A stretch of DNA of 64,000 nt from Lycocorax pyrrhopterus obiensis. Lineage: Eukaryota > Chordata > Aves > Passeriformes > Paradisaeidae. Below are positions 12,573-22,770 of the stretch, piece after piece (the stretch's first letter is position 1; every line of letters starts with the position of its first letter). Location: contig JACSVZ010000002.1 in assembly GCA_014706295.1 (NCBI GenBank), positions 129,589,431 to 129,653,430 of the forward strand, read 5' to 3'. The translations under genes and the position numbers were made by a program. The notes below the pieces were generated by a model, which made no database searches, was not told the origin of the DNA, and was given only the letters and a program-made list of their open reading frames with translations.

Positions 12573-15500
12573 CTGCGAGATAAAAATAATTACAGTCAGT
12601 TGCGCTCGGGGGGATCTGCCGAGAGGTCTCTGAGGCGGGGAAGGGAGGGAGCATCGCCGGCTTGCCCGGCCGGGGCCGCTCCTGCTCGCCTCACCCCCCA
12701 CCCCCAGCCGGACCGGGGAGGGTAGGGAGAGAAGAAAGAAGGAGAAGGGAAGAATATGGAAAGGAAAGGAAGTATGGAAGGACCCGCACCAGACAGAAGG
12801 GTCTCCAGCGCTAGAGGCAGACCCTGCTCCACGCACATCCTCTGCCTATCAGCCCCATATACACGTATCTGTTCTTCTCTGAGAAAAACCTGGACTTCTT
12901 TTTTGACACATCGGTGTACAAAGTGCAGCACAGAAAGCAAACCAGATTCCCCTGAGCTGCTTTCCAATAAAATGTTTACAACCCAGCAAATACAAAAATT
13001 CCCAAAGCCCCTGTGTTTCCCCAGAAGCTAGTAAAGCTTGTGTAGATTTCTATTGTAAAAGTGTCACTGGAGCCTCTGTTCAGCAGCCCCTCACCGCATT
13101 TCCAAAATCAGCCCGCCCCAGGGGTAGAAACAGAGACTAAAGAAGTACGCACCCGCCTGTTATTTATCGATATCAAAGGTCATTGCGATTCATAATCAGT
13201 ATGTTTCACAACCTCGGCTCTACCTGACAGGTCTCGGGGAACCTCCTGCGGGGCAGGAGAGACAAGAGGATGATTTATGCAAACCAAAACCTTCAGGAGG
13301 GCCACGGCGATGTAAAAATCAATGCGGATTACCGTGCAGTTAATCAGTGCGGATTAGCACACTCGACAGTCGCCCTGCGTCGCTGCGTGTTCCCCTAGAC
13401 GTCAGCAGGGAGATGGAGCGTGGAGCGCAGCAGGGACAGCGGGAATTGCTGGGAAAAAGACCTGCCCCGCAGCCAGGCCACAGGATCCTACGGCGGAGCC
13501 TGGCTGCCTGCCGAGCGCGTCCCCCCCGCCCCGCAGGGAGCCGCCGTGGGAGGCCCCGTCGCCCGCCCGGACCGCGCCGCGCACCCACGCGGCATCCCAG
13601 GCTGCGGAGCTGGGCGCTCGCCGTGCCCCGCACACCTGCCCTGCTCCCGGGGCCTGGCGGCCGGAGCATGGCCGCGTTACCTTCCTCGCCCGGCGTGGCA
13701 CGAGGAGTCCGCCGGGACAGGGAATTCCCGAGCCAGAGCTTCCTCGCCTCCCCGGGGCTGCTCGCCGGCGGGAGCAATGCGGAATCGGTCAGGCCCTTCA
13801 GGCATCCCGGAGAATTTGAACCCAGGCCTTTCGCATCCCTGCCTCCGCCTCCCACTTCAGGCTTGTCTGTTTCCTCTCGGTGGGGCTGCTCTTTCCCCAG
13901 CGAGGGGCGAGAGCCAGCCCGGTCGTGCATCCCGCTCGGGGAGGGCGGGAGGAGACTGAAAAAAACACGCGCAGAGCCCGAAAAATGTCGTCACAGCCCA
14001 GGTGACGACAACAGATGCTCTATCGAGCTGCTGAAAATAAAAGTGAAACCCATCGGGAGCTGCCTAGAGGTGCTGGACAGTTTCATCAGCACTGCAAGTA
14101 CAGACCAGGATTCGGTCTATGAGTCTCTTGTGGGTTTTGGGGGGGAGTGGGGGTAGTTCTCCCCTTCACAGGCGCAGGCCGTCGGGGCCAGGGGCTGAGG
14201 TGCACTTGGTTGCGGGAGAAGGGTCCAATAGCTCAGGAGATCTCTGGTATCATTGCCCCCTACTTCAAGGGGATCCCGGAAGCTTCAGACAGAAGGGGAT
14301 GCCCATCCCTCGGGTAAGAAAGCGCAGGTCCTCCTTCTCCTCTTTCTCGTCGTCTTTGGGGTTTTTTTCTGCGTCCCACATCTGTCAGATACACGGGCAT
14401 CCGACAGGGTGCAGACGGATCTCCTCGCCCTGCCGAGATGCCTCATACCTTCGTTCAAGAGCTCCAGCGACCGTCGAGGAAACTAGATCAGCGCCTTCCC
14501 CCGCCCCTATCCCCAGCTTCGGGGTGTGGGCAGAGCCGGGCCTGGGCACAGATTCGCTTTTAATAGCTCTCGTTGCTTAGGGGATGGAGAGTGGGGTGTC
14601 ATGCTTGGTTTCAAAGAGAGATGCTCGCTCTCTTTGAATACTCCCAGTCGCCATGGGGTGGGGATGAGGAGAGTGCTGCCTCCAGGCCGCTGTCCCTCTG
14701 GAGAAGACACCCCACATACACGTTCCTTCTTGTCCTATTCTTGGCCAGCGCCACAGTCCTGGGGTCCCCCACATCTCTGCAGGGGTGCAGGAGCAAGGCA
14801 GCACTGTCCGGCAGACTTAGGTTTCAGGGAAAGGGCAGCCCTTTCCCGAGAGATGGGGGGACACGAAGGTGACAGCGCCTCTCCCCGAGCAGCCATCACG
14901 CAGGTGGCCTGTCGCGGCACAGGAAATCCCATTCGGGGATAACATCCAGGCATGCAGGTTGGACGGGAGGGAAGCGGGAGGAGGCTGAATTCCCCGCATG
15001 TCCCGGCTGCTGAAAATGGGCTTTAAAGGGTCTGCAGCCCCCTGTCACACGGCGGTGCGGGAGGCAACCAGCTCCGACACTGTGGGTGCCAAAAGGCTTG
15101 CTCAGGGATGCTCCCCAAGCAGCATCTTTTGAGACTCCAACTTGGCGAGGGTTTGGGGCGTTGCACGGCTGGTCCGGGTTGCTCGGTGGCATGGCACGCT
15201 GAGGACACGGCCGATGTGCAGAGAAATGTGTTCCCGGTCAAGCGGATCTCTGAGATAGATTTCAGCAAGCACCGAAACTCTGTGCTGGAAAAGTCCCACT
15301 GGCTCAGGCGGCTGCCGGCTTCCGTGCCTCTCTCGGGAGGGCAGGGAAAGGGGCAGGGCTGCCGGTTGTTTCAAATGAGCAGCTTTGAATCCGATCAGAT
15401 AAACGCTATTTATTCACTCTTGTAACCTAATAATTCCAGATGAATACATAATCCTAAACCAGTACTGGCTCGCTCCCAGCGCAATCGAGAGGGTGGGAAA

Positions 15501-18500
15501 AGGAGCGGAGGGCGGGGAGGGAAAGCGGGACCTCCGGAACCTCCACAAAACGGGGAGAGACGGGTCTAGGTTGGGGACCCTTTGTTCCAGCGAAGCTGCT
15601 GCCTTCCCAACACACAAAGAGCGGCAGCAGAGACGGCGTGGAGACACCCTGGCTGTCCCTCTCTCTCCCTGTGAGCAGTACACGCGGAGAGAGGCTTGTC
15701 CTCTTCAGTTTTCCTTTAAACCCGAGGAGCGACTGGGGCGAAACCCGGGGTTTCTAACTGCCAGCTCGAGATCTGCCTTTTTCTCAGGCCAGTTGAAGCT
15801 GTCCTTACAGATATTCCCATTACCGAAATACTTGGTGAGAACAGCAAAGTCATTCCAGCTGGGCTGGGGAAAGCCACATTGGAGAAAATGCACCGGGGAG
15901 GTGTGTTTATATTTGTAACGTTAATGTAGATGAATGTTAGTTTCGCAGTAAGTATTAGCTTTATTTCGACTCTCCGTAGTTTATTCTTCTTTTCGGGAGA
16001 AAATAAAATATTAGGAGCGGGAAGGAGGGACAGAAGGAGGGAGTAGGTCTATCTGAAATTTAAGGATGTGTCAGTGGCGGGGGAAGAGAGCAGCCCTACT
16101 CCGCTCTGCCCCTCCCGAGGCGCTCGGGCAGCGGCGTGCCCGGTGCTCCCGCGGGCGGGCAGGGCAGGGCCGGGGGGGCTGCGCCGGGCCCCCGCCCGCC
16201 TTCTCCCACGCTTTCCTCCGCGGTGCGGTGGCTGCGGTTTCAGCATCTCCGAAGCTAAATGAATGACTGGGTTGGGACGTTTCCCTCAATTCCCTGTGTG
16301 AAGCCTCTCCCGCTTACTGGGTCGCTTTCTCGCCGCAGTCTGGGCTTTGAGGAGAGACGGGGGTTAACGAAGGCTACACAAAGTTTCCCTTTTCATGGCA
16401 GATCAGGTACTGGGCTCCCAGCCAATTCATCAGGGCTCAGATCTTAACTTTACATCACTGCAAATTATACCCAAACCACATTCAAGAAGAATTTTCCCAT
16501 TCCCAAATTCTCTTTCAAGCCATATTTAAACTCGCAAACCAAAAGCACATTTTTAGTTTAAAGACAGTTTGCAGACACTCGCACAACAATAATCTGGAAA
16601 TTAAAACATATATTGTCCCTAATTGCGAAGGTCTGCCCACACGTTGTCTGCAGAGTCGCAAGGCTGACAGGTATTTCTTTCGGAGCATTACCCACGCTGT
16701 GGAAACAAGGGGCTGACTCTCCATGTGTGGTATTTTTCCGGGTTTCAATTCCACATCTCCCAACGCCTGCCTCGCCGCGGTTTTTTATTACACCGAGTGA
16801 TTAGATTTAAATGTATCGTTCACTTCGCTATCGAGTAACCGAGAAAGACCACACCTTCCTCGGACGAATTCCCAATCCTGCCAAAAACGCTAACTAGTTG
16901 TTGGAGGGCTGTTTCCTTTTTTTTTTTTTTCCTCGTCGGAGCGAGGAGGCACCTGGCTGTGATGTACGTTTGATCACCGCTGTACCGTACCTGCTCCGGG
17001 AAGGCTGCCTGCCCTTGCCCCACTCTCCGCTCGCCGCCACCTCCCAGGTTCCCACGAGCAACTCTCGGCCCTCGGGCGCAGAGGGACCGCTGCAACACCC
17101 GCGGGACATCCCGCAAGGCTCCGGGCCCTCGGCTGTCGGCATGGTCCCAGGAGATGCACCGAGGCGCAGAGGAGCTTCCTTGGGGGATTTCTACCTGCTG
17201 TAACAGACCTTAACCCAGTATCTTTCCCTTTCCCCATTTGCGGCTGTTACGCTACCCGAAATACTTCGATGGAGGAGAAATAATTCCTCCGAAATTATTC
17301 GTGTTGAGAAAATCGGCCTGAATATTCCCAGCTCTTGGAGCTAAGAAACGAAGCGAGGGGACGCTTTGGAGGATATTTCTGAGCCATATATGTGGAAGCG
17401 CTGAGATACAGCAACAGAGAATACAGATCTGGCCATAACTAGCAAAGACTGAAACGTCCCCTTTCGCTCATTAATCAGACTTCAGGCACGGGAGGACTCC
17501 TAACCTCAGTTTCAGCCTGCCCCGAAATTGCAAGGAAAGGAGGGTTTTCTCCCATCGACCGTTTTGGGGTTTTTTTCTACTATGAAGGGAGGAGGCAAAT
17601 GAGGAGGGCGAGGCGCCCCGCAACCATGCCCAGCGCCGAGTGGCCCCGGCCTGCGCCGGATTTTCTCCCCGCGGGCCACTCGGCTGCCGGTTGAGGCCAG
17701 CCCAGCTGCGGCACAGCATCTCCCCGCGGGCGGCGGAAACTCCACAGCTCCGAGGCGGAGAGCTCGGTCATCCGTCCCCTCCGCGTCCCCCCCCCCCACC
17801 AAAAAAAATCAAATGCAGCCTCTTAGCAAGCCCCGCAGGAGGGTTTCTAGATTAAAAAAAATAATAATAACGAAAACAATCAGGACCACGTCCGAAATGA
17901 GCCACCGGAATGGTTAGATAGGCGTTAATTACTCGTCCCGTTAGCAGAGCGGCTCCGCGGCCGCGCACCGCCCAGCCGAGCTGCCTGATCCACGGAGCTC
18001 CCGGCGCCGCTTTCCCGGACCGCCCTCCCTTCCCGCGGCGCTGCGTGCGCGAGCCCCCGCACCTTCTCAAGGGACAAAAAACAAACGAAAGACAAATTTA
18101 AAAATACTCCCCCCGCCGACAGCCCCCATTTTCACTGGGAAGAGGAGAGAGCTGCAGCCCCAGCCGCCGAGGGGACGCTGCGCTCCGCTCCGCCTGCGCC
18201 CCGCTCCGCCTGCGCCCCGGCCCTGCGCTCCGCTCCCTTCCGCAGCTCCTGCGGCGCGGGGGGTAAAACAGCAACCCCCGAAACACCTCCCGGCACCGGC
18301 AGCGCGGAGCCGCCGCGCACGCCCCGCCCGCCCCCGCGCCACCGGCTCCGCGGGCGCGGAGGCCCCGCCGGGCTGGGCCGGGCCGGGCCGGGCCGGGCCG
18401 GGCCGCTCGCTCCTTTCCCGGGTGCACGGCGGGGATGTAGAGCGGCAGCTCGCTGCCGCACTCCGGCCGTCTGGTCTGCATTAGTGTTTTTATAAGGGGC

Positions 18501-21500
18501 TCAAACAAATCGAATACAAGGTCACCAAATAATTAACAGTTGTGAATTCCCTCCTTTCCCATTAAAATACTTCCCTGTTTATATTTCATTTTCCTTCTGC
18601 CAACGACAACACTGCCTGGGCAAAGGCGCTGCACAGATTACACTACATTGCAGCTTTCGGTCCACCCAGAAACCCGCTATTTTGCATAAATATGTTGTAC
18701 TAGATGAACTTCAAGTGGGATTTACACTCTTTTCGTTTGCCACATGCACAGCCGGGCCGTTTTCAGTTTCTGCACACGGGATCCCCCTTTTGTCCTAGCC
18801 CTCTATTCACCACACTCGCGACCCTCATGGCAAGGGCAAAATAACGATGTTCGGATTCCTGCCCATGCGAATCAGCTGCCTCCCAACTGGAACGCGAAAC
18901 TACACAAAGAAAACGGGGAGGGAAAAAGGAGAAGATCTCGACCTATTTCGATTTCCCCGTCCCTTAGGCGCGGACTGCCGCATTTCGCATGCGGGAGCCC
19001 TGCCGTGGTCCCGGTGCTGCGGGCAGCTCTGCAGACACAAAAGGGAGAGGCGAGGGGCACTCGCAGCAGCCGACCCTCGTGGCAATCCCTTCCCACGGGA
19101 GAGCCTTTCGAAAATCGCGCTCTCTCGCACCCCGGCTATTTCTTTTTTGTTTTCGATTTGTTCCCAGTCGTGCCGCGTAGCTTTGGGATTGCTTGTTTAC
19201 AGCTCCCTTCTCCAGCTCCCTCCCGCTCCCTCCTTTTTTTTTCTTTCTTTTTCTTTTTTTTTTTCCCTGCCTGGTGGAGTCCTTGCAGCTCCTAATTGTC
19301 CTGCCTTACTGTGGAGCTCCAATGCTGGGGGTCCTGAGGCCAGTGAGAGCACCATCTGCGTTTTAATGAGTTACTTCATGTGCCAACAGTAATTTTCCTA
19401 CATTCAGCTAGGTCCTGTCTGATCTTGCGACCGTAACAAGGGGGAGCGAGTGGGGGGCGGGAGGGGGTGGAGAAGGGGGAAGCGCAAACCCTTTCCCCCC
19501 TTTCTCCTCTCTTTTTCTGCCGGTGGGGGTAAACATTATATATGTATTAAGCAGTAGCGTGGCTTCACTCCCTCTCGAGCTACCCTGAAAACGATCTGAT
19601 TAGCTTCAAGCGGGAAGGGAAGAAACGAATCAAAGGGGAGCGGCTGTCGGTGTCCGCACCGAAATGCTCTGCCCGCAGCCTCGGAGGGCGGTGGGACGGG
19701 CGGGTTTGGGACTGCTGCGGCCGGGAGCTGCTGCCGGTCAGAGCCGAGCGCCGAGCAGCCCCGCCGGCCGCTCTCATGGACGCGCAGGCACAGCAGCCCG
19801 CCTCGTACGGGAAGGGTATTTCTCGGCAGGACTAAAAGTTGCTTCTCGCTCCTCTGCGGGCTGCTGTCCCCCCGAAATGCTGCCATGCAGGATGGCGTGC
19901 GGCAGGTGGGACGGCCACCGTCATATTATCCCCCCCGGAGCTGCCTCTTAGGTGAAGAGCAGCCCATCTAATTGGGTCAATTTGGGCGGCTATACTGTCT
20001 GCAAATGAATTGACAGAAAATTTGCCCCCCCCCTCCCCGCTTTCCCTGAGCAAAGACTGTTCATCATCAGCACAACTCCAGCTCGCCAATTAACTGGGCT
20101 AGGAGCCCACGGGGAGGTGGGCAGTAAAATAGCTACCACTTCAGAGGAACGGAAGCTCTCTTGAAGTTTTTTGGTGATGTGCCATTGGCTGGTCCACTTC
20201 ATTATGGGAGACTAGACAATATTTGATATGTTATGACATGAACACTCAATTAGATCACTGAGTTGAAATACTCCAATCAGTGGCTTGATGCTAAGCAACC
20301 CTCAGAAGGTCCAGCAGAAGGTCACAGCCTGTGACACATCAAATCAAAATCAGTGGGGAAAAGTGAGGCTTTTCCTTAATCAAACCAGGACTTCTCTTAG
20401 CAAATCACTTCCCCCGAGGTAGAATCTCACATGCAGCGAGATGAGCTAAATTTGTTAAATTAACTGTCTTTCTTCTGGTTATCAAGAATAAGATGATATC
20501 GAGCGCGGCTCCATTTCCTGCGGCTCGCAGAATTAGCGCCCCGTTTCCTCTCCGTCAGGGGGAGCGGTCCAGCTCCTTTCTGACGGCTGAGTTTTCGAAA
20601 CCGTATTTCTAGAAAGCGAATCCTCTTCCCCCCACCCCCGCTTTAAACAGCGACGAAGAAAACAACCCCCATAAGGCGAAAGCGGAGAGCAAAACCCCGT
20701 GTCCCCTTTCCCCTCGAAAACCTCCGCGCGCTTCCGACCGCGAGGGGCACATACTGTGGGCGCTTCCACGCATCTTCCCGCGTGGGAAGGGGCGCGACGG
20801 GCACCGAGGCGGGAGGCGAAGAGCCCCGCCGAGCTCCCTCCGCGGGAAAGAACCCCCCCGAGGCAGGGGTAGCGATGGGGCAAGGGGCTGAGCCTTGGGT
20901 GCCGTGGGCGGGGAGAGGCTTCCGGCGCGGGGAGGTGGTGTAGGGCGGCGGTTTGGGTTCGGTTCGGTTCGGTTTGGGGCGATCGGCTCCTGTAGCTCCA
21001 GGGAGCCGTGTGATTTTCCCGGCGCTCTGTTTTGCCCTGAAACGGCTGGGACACGGCGGGAGGGCGGCGAGCTGCCCCGGGTCCCGGCACCGGCAGGTAC
21101 ACCAGTGCCCGGGGAGGCGCGGACGGAGGGGAGGGTCTTCAGATGTAGGAGAGGGGGAGGAACGAAAGCGCAGCCTTCATTAAGAACCTGTTAATTAGTC
21201 TGTTCTTAATGGCTTACAACCAGGGTAACGAAAAAAGGGGGGGAATAAAAGGGGCGGGGGGGCGTTTATATGGAAGGGAAATTTGCCTCTGGATCGACGA
21301 GAAACGTGCACCCGTGGCCCCGGGTACGAGCGATACGACGAGAAAAAAGCAAAGGAGGGCCCCGGCCAGGGCTGCAGGTCACGGAGGGGTCCCGGGAGCC
21401 CCGCGGCACCGACGCTGCTCGGGAAGGTCTGCGGCCCGGGGTAGCGGGCCTCGCTGCCAATCCCGGGCCCGGGGCTGCGTGAGGACCAACCCCACTTAGG

Positions 21501-22511
21501 GCTCAAAGGATGCGGCTCCGGAGCAGACGTCAAGTCCGGCCGCCCCTCGCTGAGTCCCGGTACCGGGAGGTACCTGGGCTGCACGCTGCCCCCCCAAGCG
21601 GAGACGGAGGGTCCCAGTCCCAGCGCGCTCGGAGGGGCGGGGGCTCTTCCAGGTAAGCCCGATAACGTGACTCGAGGCAAGAGCAGCCTCAGGCAGCAGA
21701 TGATTGCCCTCGGTCGGTTTAAACTTTTTGCCGTGCAGCCGCGTCGATAAGAGCCACCCTTTCTCCGGCGGGTGGAAAGAAACCAGAAGAGCGATATTTA
21801 ATTTTTTTTCCCAAGGCTGAATTTACACCCAAATTCCGCCTGCGAAGCTGGGGCATGTTTTCCACCACCCCATGACCATTCGGGGAGGAACACTCGTGTT
21901 TCTCGCACGCAGCACTTAGGGCTGCCGCGGCTCGGGTTCAGTGCCGCGGGGCCGTTTGCTTTAAAATAAAACAACGCGACTCCCAATTTACCGAGAGATC
22001 TGCACTTTCCTGCAATATCGGGGCGGGGAACAGCACCGGTGACCACTGCAGCGCTCTCCCCACCTCCCCAGCACCAGGCTCCGCGGGACGGCAGCCTCGT
22101 ACCGTGGAGAGCCGCGGGAAGGGGTACCCGCAGCCCCGGGGGGACCATGAGGGGCGAGAGGGGGCAGAACTTACCTCGTCCCCTGTCTACAAAACTAGTG
22201 ATGGTGTTGGCGGATTTGGACGACTGAAAAAAGCTGGCGTTGATGCCCAGTTTCTCCGCGATAGAGTAAGTCCTGAACAGAGACAGCATGTACTCGTGGG
22301 GTTCCGCCCGTGGCAGCGCCCGGCCCATGGCGTGTCCCCCTTGCCGCGGGCGGTTCTCCCGTGGGGACCGCGGCACTCTGCGGCTGCGACCACCTTTGGA
22401 GGAGGCGGTGAGCTCCGAGGCGGCAGGGAGGGAAGCCGGGAGGCAGCAAGGTAAATCCCAGAGCAGGCTGGCGAGCAAGGCGGCGGAGAGCAGGGCCCGG
22501 CGTGCATTCAT
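11704..22511 (-). CDS. GDF6: GDF6 (growth differentiation factor 6 / BMP13), spliced CDS of two exons, 401 aa
   Basis: The coding region is the complement of 22175-22511 joined to 11704-12572: 337 + 869 = 1206 nt, or 401 codons plus TAG. GDF6 is a secreted TGF-beta/BMP-family ligand that signals through BMP receptors and SMAD1/5/8 in joint, skeletal and eye patterning (family knowledge). The sequence shows a hydrophobic signal peptide, a prodomain with [19 protein letters not shown] at residues 71-89, a basic furin-type site RRQRR at 277-281, and a 120-residue mature domain (282-401) with the seven cysteines of the knot at 300, 329, 333, 365, 366, 398 and 400, ending ESCGCR. The mature N-terminus [19 protein letters not shown] separates GDF6 from GDF5 and GDF7. 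Both splice sites are canonical, and the split codon reads GAC (Asp113). The protein is shorter than human GDF6 (about 455 aa); the difference lies in the prodomain linker. Start choice: the ATG at 22511 opens directly into the signal peptide. Confidence 0.96.
13172..13182 (+). promoter_or_regulatory. Composite TCF/LEF and nuclear-receptor half-site
   Basis: ATCAAAGGTCA combines a TCF/LEF core (ATCAAAG) with a nuclear-receptor half-site (AGGTCA), preceded by ATCGAT in an AT-rich block of GDF6 intron 1, 600 bases from exon 2. It is a motif match only; single sites of this kind are common by chance. Confidence 0.25.
13380..13960. other. CpG island in GDF6 intron
   Basis: A CpG-dense stretch with GC-box-like CCGCCC runs and open frames on both strands that match nothing known to me. 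It could be an intronic promoter or a Polycomb-type island. No splice signals tie it to GDF6. Confidence 0.7.
18187..18218. repeat. Two perfect copies of a 16-bp GC-rich unit
   Basis: The unit GCTCCGCCTGCGCCCC occurs twice head to tail, with a further partial GCGCTCCGCTCC just after. It is a local slippage duplication inside the intronic CpG island. Confidence 0.9.
18375..18404. repeat. (GGGCC)6 tandem repeat
   Basis: Six perfect copies of the 5-bp unit GGGCC on the plus strand, CGGCCC-type on the GDF6 sense strand. It lies in the GDF6 intron island. G-quadruplex or C-rich structures are possible, and length variation would be expected. Confidence 0.95.
18487..18494 (-). promoter_or_regulatory. 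TATA-like box at the edge of an intronic CpG island
   Basis: On the minus strand the sequence CCCCTTATAAAAACAC contains a TATAAAAA element. The CpG island at 17.6-18.47 kb begins about 25-30 bases downstream in GDF6 orientation, the usual TATA-to-start spacing. It is a candidate internal GDF6-strand promoter; no transcript evidence is visible. Confidence 0.3.
19950..20510. promoter_or_regulatory. Candidate intronic enhancer block of GDF6
   Basis: A repeat-free, AT-balanced stretch between two CpG islands, dense in homeodomain-type cores (CTAATTGG, CCAATTAACT, TTAAATTAACTG) and containing TGCAAATGAATTGACAG (20000-20016), which joins a POU-like TGCAAAT to a MEIS/TGIF-type TTGACAG. It also has ATCAAAT and ATTGGC elements. 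This texture is typical of conserved developmental enhancers, but conservation cannot be measured here. Confidence 0.35.
20690..21700. other. CpG island in GDF6 intron near exon 1
   Basis: CpG-dense DNA with a short GGTTC tandem run at 20956-20975 and C/G homopolymers. It is separated from the exon 1 island by about 300 bases of lower CpG density, so both may belong to one promoter domain. Confidence 0.7.
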
Positions 22512-22770
22512 AGCGAGAGGCGGCGGCGGTGGGGAGGAAGAGGAGGGCGGCCCGACGTGCGGCTCCGGCGGCCCACGGAGCGGCGCGGGGACTGCGCGGC
22601 GGCGTGGCGCGGAGCGGCGACTGCACCCGGGCGGGCTCGGCCCGCAGCCGCCCGCCCCGCCCCGTGGGTACCGCCCCGCCGCGCACCGCCCTGTAGGGGC
22701 ACCCAGCCCGCCCCCGCGGGGCGGTCCGCGGTGGGGCGGGACACCCCGCTGTCGGGGGCTTGGGGGTCCC
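22040..22770. promoter_or_regulatory. GDF6: GDF6 exon 1 / promoter CpG island
   Basis: A CpG-rich block covers coding exon 1 and the 250 bases upstream of the ATG in GDF6 orientation. The upstream part has several GC boxes (CCGCCCC and GGGGCGG at about 22650-22740). I see no clear TATA box near the start codon, so an island-type promoter with dispersed starts is likely. The exact transcription start cannot be placed. Confidence 0.6.
22175..22511 (-). CDS. GDF6: GDF6 coding exon 1 (signal peptide and N-terminal prodomain)
   Basis: This exon encodes residues 1-112 plus the first base of codon 113. Residues 6-30 are hydrophobic ([19 protein letters not shown] within them) and form the secretion signal. 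Residues 38-66 are a basic, poorly conserved linker. Residues 71-112 are the strongly conserved prodomain start, with an N-glycosylation sequon NAS at 91-93 and the [15 protein letters not shown] block next to the junction. The exon ends GACGAG followed by the donor GTAAGT (minus strand, 22174-22169). The reading frame stays open upstream of the ATG to about 22874, but that part is Arg/Pro/Gly-rich island sequence with no likeness to the family, so the signal-peptide ATG is preferred. Confidence 0.95.

Larger units (their letters stand above)
17590..18470. other. CpG island in GDF6 intron, with tandem GC repeats
   Basis: The densest intronic island. It contains a duplicated 16-bp unit (18187-18218) and six GGGCC units (18375-18404). 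A TATAAAAA box on the minus strand sits just upstream of it in GDF6 orientation. Confidence 0.75.
12573..22174 (-). other. GDF6: GDF6 intron 1 (9.6 kb, several CpG islands, regulatory-looking)
   Basis: This is the single intron of GDF6, GTAAGT to GCAG. It is a patchwork of GC-rich islands (about 13.4-13.95, 16.1-16.25, 17.6-18.45, 19.64-19.85 and 20.7-21.7 kb) and AT-rich blocks without recognisable repeats (for example 15.38-15.46, 15.9-16.05, 16.45-16.62, 17.25-17.45, 18.5-18.75 and 19.95-20.5 kb). No exon of another gene could be recognised. Long frames on both strands coincide with the islands and match no family known to me. A repeat-poor, island-studded intron fits a developmental gene with intronic enhancers, but that is inferred from composition only. 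Confidence 0.85.

Noticed and set aside
11272..12633. 453-codon plus-strand frame over GDF6 exon 2
   Set aside because: It is the antisense shadow of a GC3-saturated exon; no domain is recognisable.
13805..13835. tRNA-like B box GGGTTCAAATTC on the minus strand
   Set aside because: The flanking bases do not pair into a T-arm, and no A box, anticodon arm or acceptor stem could be built around it.
13347..14156. 269-codon plus-strand frame in the GDF6 intron
   Set aside because: CpG-island composition effect; overlapped by similar frames on both strands, with no recognisable protein.
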